From Prochlorococcus marinus str. MIT 9211 (GTDB lineage: Bacteria > Cyanobacteriota > Cyanobacteriia > PCC-6307 > Cyanobiaceae), in contig NC_009976.1 in the NCBI RefSeq assembly GCF_000018585.1, forward strand, positions 1,049,982 through 1,113,981: a stretch of 64,000 nucleotides of DNA, in the 5' to 3' direction. This document shows, one piece after another, positions 7,898 to 14,295 of this stretch. Numbering within the stretch: the stretch's first letter is position 1; every line of letters starts with the position of its first letter. The position numbers and the translations under genes are program-made. A model generated the notes under the pieces. The model had not been told where the DNA came from and ran no database searches. It saw nothing but the letters and a program-made list of their open reading frames with translations.

Positions 7898-8116
7898 ATG
7901 ATTGATTTCTCGCATTTGCTGGATTTCGCAACGCAACTACCTCATCCATCAGATATAGGTTTAGTAAAACCATCAGGTGGGTTCCAACTTGTACCAGTTA
8001 TTTTTGGAATACTTGCAATAATTCAAGTATCTCAATTCCATTGGTATGCAAGAGACTGTAACGATCCAGAAAAGTTTGAAGGAACGGAAAGACAAAAATT
8101 ATCATCACGTTCTTGA
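7898..8116 (+). CDS. Pcb-island small membrane protein, type A
   Basis: 72 residues from the ATG at 7898. The N-terminus contains 'LDFATQLPHPSDIG' and 'KPSGGF', followed by one hydrophobic helix (about residues 30-47, LVPVIFGILAIIQVSQF) and a short acidic/basic tail. It is clearly paralogous to the gene at 9733 and shares the helix and 'VSQF..Y..D.NDP' end with the gene at 9470. I do not recognise a named photosystem subunit in it. All three are found only between the pcb genes in this window. A good terminator follows 57 bp downstream. Confidence 0.8.
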   Translation: MIDFSHLLDFATQLPHPSDIGLVKPSGGFQLVPVIFGILAIIQVSQFHWYARDCNDPEKFEGTERQKLSSRS

Positions 8117-8172
8117 AGTCAAATTCATAAAAGCTTTTAAAGCTAAGTTTAATTATTTAGATCTTTCCAAAT

Positions 8173-8204
8173 AAAAAGGCAGAGAATTTTTCTCTGCCTT
8201 TTTT
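8173..8204 (+). terminator. Bidirectional Rho-independent terminator
   Basis: AAAAAGGCAGAGA (8173-8185) pairs with TCTCTGCCTTTTT (8191-8203) around a short loop, with a T-run on the plus strand and an A-run upstream that serves the opposite strand. It terminates the type A small gene. Confidence 0.85.
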
Positions 8205-8221
8205 GTGTCTAATTTCAGTAT

Positions 8222-8252
8222 TAACCCCCCCTGCGAAAGCAGGGGGGGGTTA
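8222..8252. terminator. Very GC-rich hairpin with GAAA tetraloop
   Basis: TAACCCCCCCTGC - GAAA - GCAGGGGGGG(G)TTA is an almost perfect stem with ten G-C pairs and a GNRA-type tetraloop, in an otherwise AT-rich region. It lies between convergent genes (small protein and pcb copy 2) just after a normal terminator. No T-run follows on either strand, so it may be an RNA stability element or processing barrier rather than a classical terminator. Confidence 0.6.
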
Positions 8253-8303
8253 GCTAAACCAAGATAATGTTTAGGTCATTTTCGAAGGGCTCAGAGCCTT
8301 TAT

Positions 8304-9353
8304 TTAAAGAGTCCTTGGAACTCCGAAAGGACCATTTGTATCTCTCAATCGCTTGAAGTCAAAGCCCATAGCTCTTAATGCATGCCATAAATGTCCTTGA
8401 ATAAAGAAAAATCCAAAGTAGTAATGCACATTAACCAAAGCAGCCCTAGTGGTATGGCCCCAGAACGCAGTTCCTCCAGGAACTGTGTCTATCCAATAAG
8501 GAGCTACTCCAAATTTAAACTGAAGAACTTCTCCATACCAAGCTTCTGGATAAACAGTTGTGTTTGTTGCAGCCCAGAAAGCAGCAACACATGCCATCCA
8601 GCCAATACCTGCTAGTGACCAAGAAAGTATTGCTTCAGCGGACAGTAAACCTTTGCCTTTGAATTTTGTATAAGTGCCAATTTGCTTTGTTGCTATATGG
8701 AAAGCACCTCCTCCGAGCTGGAAGAAAGCTAAGAAGGCATGTCCACCCATTACATCCTCAAGGCTATCAATAGCTAGAAAATCAAATTGATGGTTCCAAA
8801 TCTGGGTAAGGTCAAGGTTGTAGTTGACTTGGCGTATTGCATCAATAGCAGGATCATAAATTCCATGGATCCTGGCCCATTCAACAAACCAAATATTCGC
8901 AACACCAAAGAAAAGCAAATGGTGACCAAGAATAAAAGTTTGGTTGTCTGGGTTATCCCATTCCAATTTAAATTTTCGAGCTTGTGGTACTTCTGACTGC
9001 TGCATATCTCCTGTGAAATAAACAGAGTGCAAAAGTCCTCCTCCCCCATAAACCATGGAGAGAATCAAGTGAAGTATTGCAATATTTGCCACACCTACAC
9101 CTGTCCAAACTCCAGCATCATTGAAACCAATGCCGACTGATGCTAAGTGAGCAAGAAAGAGAGAGCTTTGATGTCCCATTGGCAGGGAAGCGTCAAAGCC
9201 AGCTAGTTCGACAAGTGTGGCTGCACCGCACCCAAAGGCAATAAGTCCAGTATGAGCTGCATGAGCAGCAATGAATTTGCCTGAGCGGTTGGTGACTCCA
9301 GAATTACCAGCCCACCACCCGTAGGTGACATCTGGGTTTCCGTAGGTCTGCAT
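8304..9353 (-). CDS. pcb: Chlorophyll a/b-binding antenna protein Pcb (copy 2)
   Basis: 349 residues, six-helix Pcb/IsiA family. It starts MQTYGNPDVTYGWWAGNS and has the same ligand pattern as copy 1 (HTGLIAFG, MGHQSSLFLAHL, FILGHHLLFFG, GGHAFLAFFQLGGGAFHI, QGHLWHALRAMGFDFK). It lacks the insertion of copy 1 near helix 5. Its ATG lies 52 bp downstream of a copy of the shared pcb element, and the region is divergent from the small gene at 9470. It binds divinyl chlorophylls in the thylakoid membrane. Confidence 0.95.
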   Translation of the reverse strand: MQTYGNPDVTYGWWAGNSGVTNRSGKFIAAHAAHTGLIAFGCGAATLVELAGFDASLPMGHQSSLFLAHLASVGIGFNDAGVWTGVGVANIAILHLILSMVYGGGGLLHSVYFTGDMQQSEVPQARKFKLEWDNPDNQTFILGHHLLFFGVANIWFVEWARIHGIYDPAIDAIRQVNYNLDLTQIWNHQFDFLAIDSLEDVMGGHAFLAFFQLGGGAFHIATKQIGTYTKFKGKGLLSAEAILSWSLAGIGWMACVAAFWAATNTTVYPEAWYGEVLQFKFGVAPYWIDTVPGGTAFWGHTTRAALVNVHYYFGFFFIQGHLWHALRAMGFDFKRLRDTNGPFGVPRTL

Positions 9354-9404
9354 AATTTCTTTTTGAGCGAAAAGGCGCTATTTCCCATGAACACTACATG
9401 GAGG

Positions 9405-9443
9405 TCAATTAATATGTACGGAATCGTTAAAGGTTTTTATCTA
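9405..9443 (-). promoter_or_regulatory. Shared pcb upstream element, copy 2
   Basis: On the plus strand it reads tcaattaatatg...gaatcgttaaaggtttttatcta. It matches the elements at 7364 and 11242 with few substitutions. It lies between pcb copy 2 and the divergent small gene at 9470, so it could serve both. Confidence 0.7.
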
Positions 9444-9469
9444 AGAGAAATAAAAAAACATTTTTCAAC

Positions 9470-9694
9470 ATGCAACGAGATGAGATTTTCTGTGCTCTTT
9501 ATGGTTATGTAGAGGGAAATTTTCCAAAACATCTAGATTCAATGCTAGAAATCTTTCACTCAACCCCTTTAATGGCAACCATTACCGTTGGTGGATTCAA
9601 CCCACTAGCCGCAATATTCGGCCTAATTACCGTTTTCCAAGTAAGTCAATTCATCTATTACGGTTTTGATGCAAACGATCCTTCAAAGGATTAA
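9470..9694 (+). CDS. Pcb-island small membrane protein, type B
   Basis: 74 residues from the ATG at 9470; an internal ATG at 9542 (50 residues) has the same attcaATG context as the next gene and may be the true start. The C-terminal half 'GGFNPLAAIFGLITVFQVSQFIYY..DANDP' is one hydrophobic helix plus a short tail and aligns with the type A protein, but the LDFATQLPHPSDIG block is missing. It starts 27 bp from the pcb copy 2 upstream element, divergently, and precedes the type A-like gene by 38 bp. Function unknown; a photosystem or antenna accessory role is inferred from position only. Confidence 0.7.
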   Translation: MQRDEIFCALYGYVEGNFPKHLDSMLEIFHSTPLMATITVGGFNPLAAIFGLITVFQVSQFIYYGFDANDPSKD

Positions 9695-9732
9695 TTAATT
9701 TTTCAAAGAACAAAACTTTCTATCCAAATTCA

Positions 9733-9927
9733 ATGATTGATCCAACTCACATTCTTGATTTCGCCACCCAATTACCGCATCCATCTGACATAGGCATAAT
9801 CAAACCATCAGGAGGCTTTAATTTGGGGGCTGCTCTATGTGGCTTAGGAGCATTTTTTGGTGCTTCCCAATTTTTTTACTACTCGGATGATTCCAAGAGG
9901 ATTGATCCTTGGGCCAAAAGAGATTAA
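9733..9927 (+). CDS. Pcb-island small membrane protein, type A paralogue
   Basis: 64 residues from an ATG. 'MIDPTHILDFATQLPHPSDIG' (as two blocks) and 'KPSGGFNLG' are nearly identical to the gene at 7898. A glycine/alanine-rich helix (GAALCGLGAFFGASQFFYY) and a short tail ending DPWAKRD follow. The nearly invariant N-terminus suggests a binding surface, and the helix is more variable. It is the second gene of a tandem pair and converges with pcb copy 3, sharing its terminator region. I do not recognise the family. Confidence 0.8.
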   Translation: MIDPTHILDFATQLPHPSDIGIIKPSGGFNLGAALCGLGAFFGASQFFYYSDDSKRIDPWAKRD

Positions 9928-10068
9928 GAGTAGCGCTTATCCCTAACTAGAAACTATTAAGGGATTTAATCGTTCCTAGAACATAGTACCAACTCATTTA
10001 AAGTGTATTCCAGATAAAGAGTTGGTATATCAAGTGAAAATTTATTTCTGAATTAACTAAATTTTCAG

Positions 10069-10113
10069 AAAAAAAAAAAAAAAAAGCCTCGCCTATTTAG
10101 GCGAGGCTTTTTT
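10069..10113 (-). terminator. Rho-independent terminator of pcb copy 3
   Basis: GCCTCGCC (10086-10093) pairs with GGCGAGGC (10100-10107). On the minus strand it is followed by a run of 17 T (A-run 10069-10085). The plus-strand side also has a T-run, so it can work in both directions, ending the small-gene pair as well. Confidence 0.9.
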
Positions 10114-10134
10114 ATAGCTTTTTAGATTAAAGCT

Positions 10135-11193
10135 CTAAGAAGCAGTTGACTCTGTCAAACCACCTATTGCCTGAGCAATCCTTCTGAAATCAAAGCCCAA
10201 TGCTCTTAGAGCATGCCATAAATGGCCTTGTAAGCAGAAGAAAGCAAAATAATATTGAACATTGACTAGAGCTGCCCTAGTTGTGTGTCCAAAAAAGTAT
10301 TTGCAGTCAGAAACATCTCCTGTATCTACCCAATAAGGAGAAATGCCGAACTTAAGCTCTAAAGGTTCTCCATACCATTCAGTGGGATAGACAGTTGTGT
10401 TTCCAGCAGCCCAAAACGCTGCAACTAAGCCCATCAAGAAAAGGCCAGCTAATGACCAAGAAAGTACTGCTTCTGCTGAAAGCAAACCCTGGCCTTTAAA
10501 TTTGGTGTATTCACCAATTTGCCGAGTTGCTATATGGAAAGCACCACCACTGATCTGTAAGAAAGCTAAGAATGCGTGACCACTCATTACGTCTTCAAGA
10601 CTGTCTATCTTAAGGAAGTCAAATTGGTGGCCCCAAACCATTCCGAAATCCCCATAACCAGGGAAAACTGTGCGAACAGCTTCAACGGCGGGGTCATAGA
10701 TGCCATGAACTCTGGCCCATTCAACGAACCAGATATTTGCAACACCTAAGAAGATCAAATGATGACCAAGAATGAAAGTGAGATTGTCAGGGCTGTCCCA
10801 TTCAAGCTTAAACTTATCAACTCGACCAATCGGTCCACTTTGTAGATCTGGATCGAAAAGTAATGAGTGAAGAAGCCCAGCACCGCCATAGACCAAGGAG
10901 AAGATCAGATGGAAAATTGCGATTGTGGCAACTCCTGCTCCTGTCCATACACCAGCTTCGTCAAAGCCAATGCCTAGAGAAGCTAAATGGGAAAGATATA
11001 TAGAGCTTTGATGCCCCATAGGGATTGAAGAATCAAAACGGGAAAGCTCCCAAAGACAACTTGCACCAGTTGCGAAGCAAATAATTCCTGTATGTCCAAC
11101 ATGAGAGCCGATAAATCGACCTGCCCTGTTGGTGACTACAGAATTACCAACCCACCACCCATAGGTGACATCTGGGTTTCCGTAGGTCTGCAT
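10135..11193 (-). CDS. pcb: Chlorophyll a/b-binding antenna protein Pcb (copy 3)
   Basis: 352 residues, six-helix Pcb/IsiA family. It starts MQTYGNPDVTYGWWVGNS. Ligand-bearing segments are HVGHTGIICF, MGHQSSIYLSHL, FILGHHLIFLG, SGHAFLAFLQISGGAFHI and QGHLWHALRALGFDFR. It is more diverged from copies 1 and 2 in the loop after helix 3 (DPDLQSGPIGRVDKF) and in the loop near FPGYGDFG. The shared element lies 49 bp upstream. It is an antenna protein of the thylakoid membrane; photosystem assignment is not possible from sequence alone. Confidence 0.95.
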   Translation of the reverse strand: MQTYGNPDVTYGWWVGNSVVTNRAGRFIGSHVGHTGIICFATGASCLWELSRFDSSIPMGHQSSIYLSHLASLGIGFDEAGVWTGAGVATIAIFHLIFSLVYGGAGLLHSLLFDPDLQSGPIGRVDKFKLEWDSPDNLTFILGHHLIFLGVANIWFVEWARVHGIYDPAVEAVRTVFPGYGDFGMVWGHQFDFLKIDSLEDVMSGHAFLAFLQISGGAFHIATRQIGEYTKFKGQGLLSAEAVLSWSLAGLFLMGLVAAFWAAGNTTVYPTEWYGEPLELKFGISPYWVDTGDVSDCKYFFGHTTRAALVNVQYYFAFFCLQGHLWHALRALGFDFRRIAQAIGGLTESTAS

Positions 11194-11241
11194 AATTTTT
11201 AAAGATGAAGGCTAAATAGCTTTGCCAACACTACAAGCGAC

Positions 11242-11281
11242 TCAATTGATATGGCCAGAATAGTTAAAGGTCTTTATTTAG
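11242..11281 (-). promoter_or_regulatory. Shared pcb upstream element, copy 3
   Basis: On the plus strand it reads tcaattgatatgg...gaatagttaaaggtctttatttag, nearly identical to copy 1 over gaatagttaaaggtctttatttag. It is placed 49 bp before the pcb copy 3 ATG. Confidence 0.7.
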
Positions 11282-11298
11282 TGAATCCTTATTTTGTC

Positions 11299-11373
11299 GC
11301 CTTTTACACGAAAATGAGTGTTTTTAAGGAATTTAGGAGGAACCCATAACCTGCTATCCCACGTGTAAAAGGC
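11299..11373. repeat. 12-bp inverted repeat with 51-nt loop upstream of pcb copy 3
   Basis: gccttttacacg (11299-11310) and cgtgtaaaaggc (11362-11373) are perfect reverse complements. The loop contains AGGAGG on the plus strand, that is CCTCCT on the minus strand. It could be a structured small RNA or an operator; no T-run follows either arm. Confidence 0.55.
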
Positions 11374-11455
11374 AAAATCTTTGAAATGCCTACAAGAAAC
11401 TCTTTAAAAATGCATCAAAGTGAAGAGATCCTAATAACTAAAAATTGGAATAGGA

Positions 11456-11602
11456 TTATTTTTTTTTATATTTAATTTTTGGATCCATATCGATATCTAG
11501 TACATCTGATTTAAATAATTGAATGTCCTCTTCTTGACAGCCAGTGAGTCTCTTTAATTCAGTTATAAAGTCATTGACCTTTTCTTGCTCAGAACGATTC
11601 AT
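11456..11602 (-). CDS. Small acidic hypothetical protein, 48 residues
   Basis: Read directly: ATG at 11602, TAA at 11456. It begins MNRSEQEKVNDFITELKRLTG and ends with a Lys-rich tail. Soluble and helical, no known motif. Its start follows the stop of the small membrane gene at 11604 by one base, so the two are probably translated from one message. Confidence 0.5.
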   Translation of the reverse strand: MNRSEQEKVNDFITELKRLTGCQEEDIQLFKSDVLDIDMDPKIKYKKK

Positions 11603-11603
11603 A

Positions 11604-11732
11604 TTAGTTCTTCTTTTTAAGGCCTTGAGATTTAAGGTTATTACCTATACCTAAGAAGCCAAACAAAAAGACAAAGAAATAAAGTCCCAATGCAATAAAT
11701 ACTAGAAATTCAAAGTTCCTTAAAAAATTCAT
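11604..11732 (-). CDS. Small membrane protein, 42 residues
   Basis: Read directly: ATG at 11732, TAA at 11604. A single helix (about residues 8-28, EFLVFIALGLYFFVFLFGFLG) is followed by a polar, Lys-rich end. It has the size and shape of low-molecular-mass photosystem subunits, but no named subunit is recognised. It is tandem with the 48-residue gene and divergent from the hli cluster. Confidence 0.5.
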   Translation of the reverse strand: MNFLRNFEFLVFIALGLYFFVFLFGFLGIGNNLKSQGLKKKN

Positions 11733-11885
11733 AGCATTAAAAATTTTGCAGGAAGAAGTAGACGGCTCTTCTGAATTAGAACAATAGCGAATTAAATCTC
11801 TGCCAATGAAAAGCAGACGAAGTTCATTGGTTCACAGTTCTTCATAAAGTATGTTACATTGCTTCACATCCTGAATTCTTAACTA

Positions 11886-11993
11886 ATGACACCTGAAGCT
11901 GAAAAGTTCAATGGTTGGGCTGCAATGGTTGGCTTTGTCGCTGCATTTGGAGCATATGCAACAACTGGACAAATCATCCCAGGAATTTTCTAA
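11886..11993 (+). CDS. hli: High-light-inducible protein, 35 residues (NGW variant)
   Basis: ATG at 11886, TAA ends at 11993. The sequence contains 'AEKFNGWAAMVGF' and ends 'TTGQIIPGIF', the single-helix chlorophyll-binding fold of HLIPs. The chlorophyll motif ExxNGR has W instead of R (NGW), a variant known in some short picocyanobacterial Hli proteins. HLIPs bind chlorophyll and carotenoid and protect photosystems during assembly and stress. First of three tandem hli genes, 17 bp before the next. Confidence 0.88.
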   Translation: MTPEAEKFNGWAAMVGFVAAFGAYATTGQIIPGIF

Positions 11994-12010
11994 TTAAACT
12001 ACCTACAACA

Positions 12011-12214
12011 ATGACATCATCCACTCAAATAACAACTGAATCAGGCAATCGTCAGAATGTATTCCCTGTCGAAGCCCAACCTGAATTACTAGAAAACTAT
12101 CCTGGTTATATAGAAGACGCAGAAAAGGCAAATGGCAGATGGGCAATGATTGGATTTATTGCAATGCTAGGGGCCTATATAACCAGTGGGCAAATAATTC
12201 CAGGGATATTCTAA
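12011..12214 (+). CDS. hli: High-light-inducible protein, 67 residues
   Basis: ATG at 12011, in frame to the TAA at 12212-12214. A polar N-terminal extension of about 35 residues is followed by the Hli helix 'AEKANGRWAMIGFIAMLGAY' with the canonical ExxNGR chlorophyll motif and the end 'SGQIIPGIF'. Its stop overlaps the next hli start by one base (TAATG), so the two are translationally coupled. Probably part of a stress-induced hli operon. Confidence 0.92.
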   Translation: MTSSTQITTESGNRQNVFPVEAQPELLENYPGYIEDAEKANGRWAMIGFIAMLGAYITSGQIIPGIF

Positions 12215-12333
12215 TGAATAATAGTTACTGGAAAAACGCCGAAATAACTAATGGCAGACTAGCCATGGTTGGATTTATTGCAGCTTTAATTAATTACACT
12301 TTATTTGGCTGGATAATCCCAGGCTTCTTCTAA
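12214..12333 (+). CDS. hli: High-light-inducible protein, 39 residues
   Basis: ATG at 12214 overlaps the previous stop. The sequence carries 'AEITNGRLAMVGFIAALINY' with ExxNGR, and ends 'GWIIPGFF'. A single-helix chlorophyll-binding protein of the thylakoid. Last of the three tandem hli genes; no clear terminator hairpin follows. Confidence 0.92.
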   Translation: MNNSYWKNAEITNGRLAMVGFIAALINYTLFGWIIPGFF

Positions 12334-12496
12334 GTTAAAGAAGTTGATAATTAAATAGTTATGGACTTCATATAAGACTTGCTTTCATCACATAAAGACT
12401 AATTATTCTTTCCTAAAAGAAGCAGGTAACACTAGAAAAGATTATTTATATTAATATAATTATTAAAAACAACATCAGCTTCGTTAAGAAGAAAAT

Positions 12497-12856
12497 ATGC
12501 CTTTAACAAACAAAGGGACTCTATCCCAATGCATTATTAAAACAAACTGCGTGCTAACAGAGTGGGAGCTAGAAGATGTAAATGTTAAGTATAAACACTT
12601 AATAGGTTTAGCATCATCGCTACCAAGAACAACAATTGTCAAGCAAGAAAAAAATTATTGGCATGGTATTTGCAGAAGTTTAATTTTTCGTTTCCCTGAC
12701 GACTTGGAGATCCTCAACTTAAGTACAAAGATGGCAACCATTCAGAAAAAAGGGATCATTCAAATCAGGTCTGCATCAAGATATGGTGCTTCAGATCTTG
12801 GCGTGAACAAAAATAGAATTAATAATCTATATAAAAAATTAATGGAGCTGAGTTAG
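12497..12856 (+). CDS. DUF1499 family protein
   Basis: 119 residues from an ATG. The family hallmarks are in order: 'LPRTTIVKQ' (about residue 43), 'RSLIFRFPDDLEIL' (about 60) and 'IQIRSASRYGASDLGVNKNRI' (split across residues 88-108). A Cys-containing N-terminus (KGTLSQCIIKTNCV) matches the usual 'C-x-C/S' start of the domain. DUF1499 has no established function. No signal peptide is seen, so it is probably cytosolic. It follows the hli cluster by 163 bp on the same strand. Confidence 0.8.
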   Translation: MPLTNKGTLSQCIIKTNCVLTEWELEDVNVKYKHLIGLASSLPRTTIVKQEKNYWHGICRSLIFRFPDDLEILNLSTKMATIQKKGIIQIRSASRYGASDLGVNKNRINNLYKKLMELS

Positions 12857-12904
12857 AGCTATAAAGAACTCGTAGTTTTTTATAGCTCTAATATTGATGA
12901 GAAT

Positions 12905-13006
12905 TTAGCGCTGATAATGCTTGCCACGATAGGTAAGTAAAATACGTTCCTTTTGAGCAGCCTCTTTATGCTGCTCATACTTGTGACCACGATAGGTAAG
13001 AGTCAT
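12905..13006 (-). CDS. DUF4278-type 33-residue peptide under riboswitch control
   Basis: Read directly: ATG at 13006, TAA at 12905. It has two copies of L-T-Y-R-G-x-x-Y (MTLTYRGHKY...ILLTYRGKHYQR) joined by a helical, charged linker. This repeated LTYRG pattern is the DUF4278 signature of small cyanobacterial proteins; from memory the PII-interacting regulator PirA belongs to the same family. A ribosome site GGAG lies 8 bases before the ATG, immediately after the predicted riboswitch. A role in nitrogen/glutamine signalling is inferred from that context. Confidence 0.8.
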   Translation of the reverse strand: MTLTYRGHKYEQHKEAAQKERILLTYRGKHYQR

Positions 13007-13019
13007 TTGGTTCTCCGAG

Positions 13020-13083
13020 CTAGCCCAAGTCCCCGTTCCATGGCTTGAGTCGAACTGCGCCTTCGAATAAGAAGGTGAACGCT
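13020..13083 (-). promoter_or_regulatory. Glutamine-II riboswitch (Downstream-peptide RNA)
   Basis: On the minus strand the leader folds as P1 CGTTC/GAACG (13077-13081 with 13034-13038) enclosing P2 CCTTC/GAAGG (13071-13075 with 13060-13064), followed by GCGCAGTTCGACTCAAGCC. A pseudoknot CAAG/CTTG (13044-13047 with 13026-13029) ends just before the ribosome site. This order and the sequence blocks match the Downstream-peptide motif, a glutamine-binding riboswitch of marine cyanobacteria that precedes short ORFs. It should control translation of the 33-residue peptide. The covariance score was not computed. Confidence 0.82.
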
Positions 13084-13113
13084 TATGTAGTTGTTGCTAC
13101 ATAATTATTATCC

Positions 13114-13350
13114 ATGGGTATAAAAAATATTGCAAGTAATTTAAATATTAAAGATTTCAAGAAGTTCGCCCGTGTTCGACTAAGCTCATCTGAATTTTTA
13201 AGTGGGCTTTTGGGAGAGTTACAAGAACTGGCAGTGACACTAGCTCTAGCCGCAATGGCAATAGCCTTTATTTTCATCGCTGACAATGAAGATGACGATG
13301 ACGAAGGAGGCGGGATGATGCAACCCGTATATCTAGCTGCTACCGACTGA
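13114..13350 (+). CDS. Small membrane protein with acidic tail, 78 residues
   Basis: ATG at 13114, divergent from the riboswitch. A basic N-terminal half (KKFARVRLSSSEFLSG) precedes one membrane helix (about residues 47-62, TLALAAMAIAFIFIA) and a run of acidic residues (DNEDDDDEGGG) before MMQPVYLAATD. No family is recognised. The acidic tail directly after the helix suggests a membrane-surface or metal-contacting segment; this is speculative. Confidence 0.6.
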   Translation: MGIKNIASNLNIKDFKKFARVRLSSSEFLSGLLGELQELAVTLALAAMAIAFIFIADNEDDDDEGGGMMQPVYLAATD

Positions 13351-13467
13351 GTCTGACTGTAAATCTATTCATAATTCAATGCAGTCCTCTACTCTGAAAA
13401 TTCAATTGAAATAACTCAAAAGAAACCAAGACAAGAGAGTGTAGAATATAAAGAAATCCTTAAATCC

Positions 13468-13695
13468 ATGGATTATCCTAAGGATAGGCTAGATGAGAGC
13501 CACATTGTTATTTGCGGCTATATATCCTCAAGGCTTAAAAGGCTAAATGATAAAGATAGGCATTCACTCTATTCTGAGTACAAAGAATGGCTGAAAGATG
13601 AAGGATTTAATCAAGATGATGTATGGAGCATTCCAGATTTAACAGATGAAGGTTTATGTGATTTCTTCAAGAGAGCTATCTCTCAAAGAAGCTAA
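13468..13695 (+). CDS. Small soluble hypothetical protein, 75 residues
   Basis: ATG at 13468. Charged and helical throughout (DRLDESHIVICGYISSRLKRLND, YSEYKEWLKDEGF) with an acidic middle and an FFKRAI end. No membrane segment or catalytic motif. Function unknown. Confidence 0.5.
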   Translation: MDYPKDRLDESHIVICGYISSRLKRLNDKDRHSLYSEYKEWLKDEGFNQDDVWSIPDLTDEGLCDFFKRAISQRS

Positions 13696-13770
13696 GCTTG
13701 TATTAATATTTTTCTTAAGCAAGGGGTACTAAATTTAAATTTCCTAATTATAAAAATATTGCTTAGACAT

Positions 13771-14124
13771 TCAGTAAATTCCATACAAAGCAAATCCGCT
13801 GTGTAAACCATAAATAAGTATTAAAAAGCTCATACAGCCAAGACTCAAAAGCATTGTAGTGTAAAGCCTATTAACACTATAAGTTGATTCAACTGGATTA
13901 AAGTCAGCAATCACAAATGACTGGCTTGAATATTTACCTCGATTTGGAAGCGTAGATTGACTTGGTAACATAGCCGGCAATTTATCATTCAAAACAGGTG
14001 CAATCAACCTATCTTCTTTGAATATTCTAGGTAGCATATTAGTAAGCCAAATTGCCATTACTGAAGTCCAGAAAATCATACTTAGACCTGCTAGACCAAA
14101 AAGAATAAATTTTAAAAATTCCAT
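13771..14124 (-). CDS. Two-helix membrane protein, 117 residues
   Basis: ATG at 14124. An N-terminal helix (about residues 4-30, FILFGLAGLSMIFWTSVMAIWL) is followed by a soluble loop of about 55 residues and a C-terminal helix (about 89-107, TMLLSLGCMSFLILIYGLH). The loop is hydrophilic with an NPVEST segment. No known family is recognised. A picocyanobacterial membrane protein of unknown role. Confidence 0.55.
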   Translation of the reverse strand: MEFLKFILFGLAGLSMIFWTSVMAIWLTNMLPRIFKEDRLIAPVLNDKLPAMLPSQSTLPNRGKYSSQSFVIADFNPVESTYSVNRLYTTMLLSLGCMSFLILIYGLHSGFALYGIY

Positions 14125-14163
14125 AAAGTTGAATAGGTTATAGAGGTAAATTAGCAGATTTTT

Positions 14164-14295
14164 CTATAATTTATGAACTTTATTATTATGAATAAAGCGA
14201 CCTCTAATATACATAAAAATGCAAAGAGTTCCTATTACTATAGGAGGGTGAGCAGAAATGGATTCACTTACAAATTGAATTTGCTCGGCAGTCAT
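14164..14295 (-). CDS. Small hypothetical membrane protein, 43 residues
   Basis: Read directly: ATG at 14295, TAG at 14164. Sequence MTAEQIQFVSESISAHPP then a hydrophobic stretch (IVIGTLCIFMYI) and a basic tail RGRFIHNNKVHKL. The short helix with positive residues after it fits a single-pass microprotein. Weak ribosome site (GAAGAA). Supported only by its open frame and composition. Confidence 0.4.
   Translation of the reverse strand: MTAEQIQFVSESISAHPPIVIGTLCIFMYIRGRFIHNNKVHKL

Noticed and set aside
9203-9394. ORFs in other frames inside pcb copy 2 (also 8391-8615, 8774-9049, 8787-8996)
   Set aside because: They lie within a well-supported Pcb coding frame and show no features of their own.
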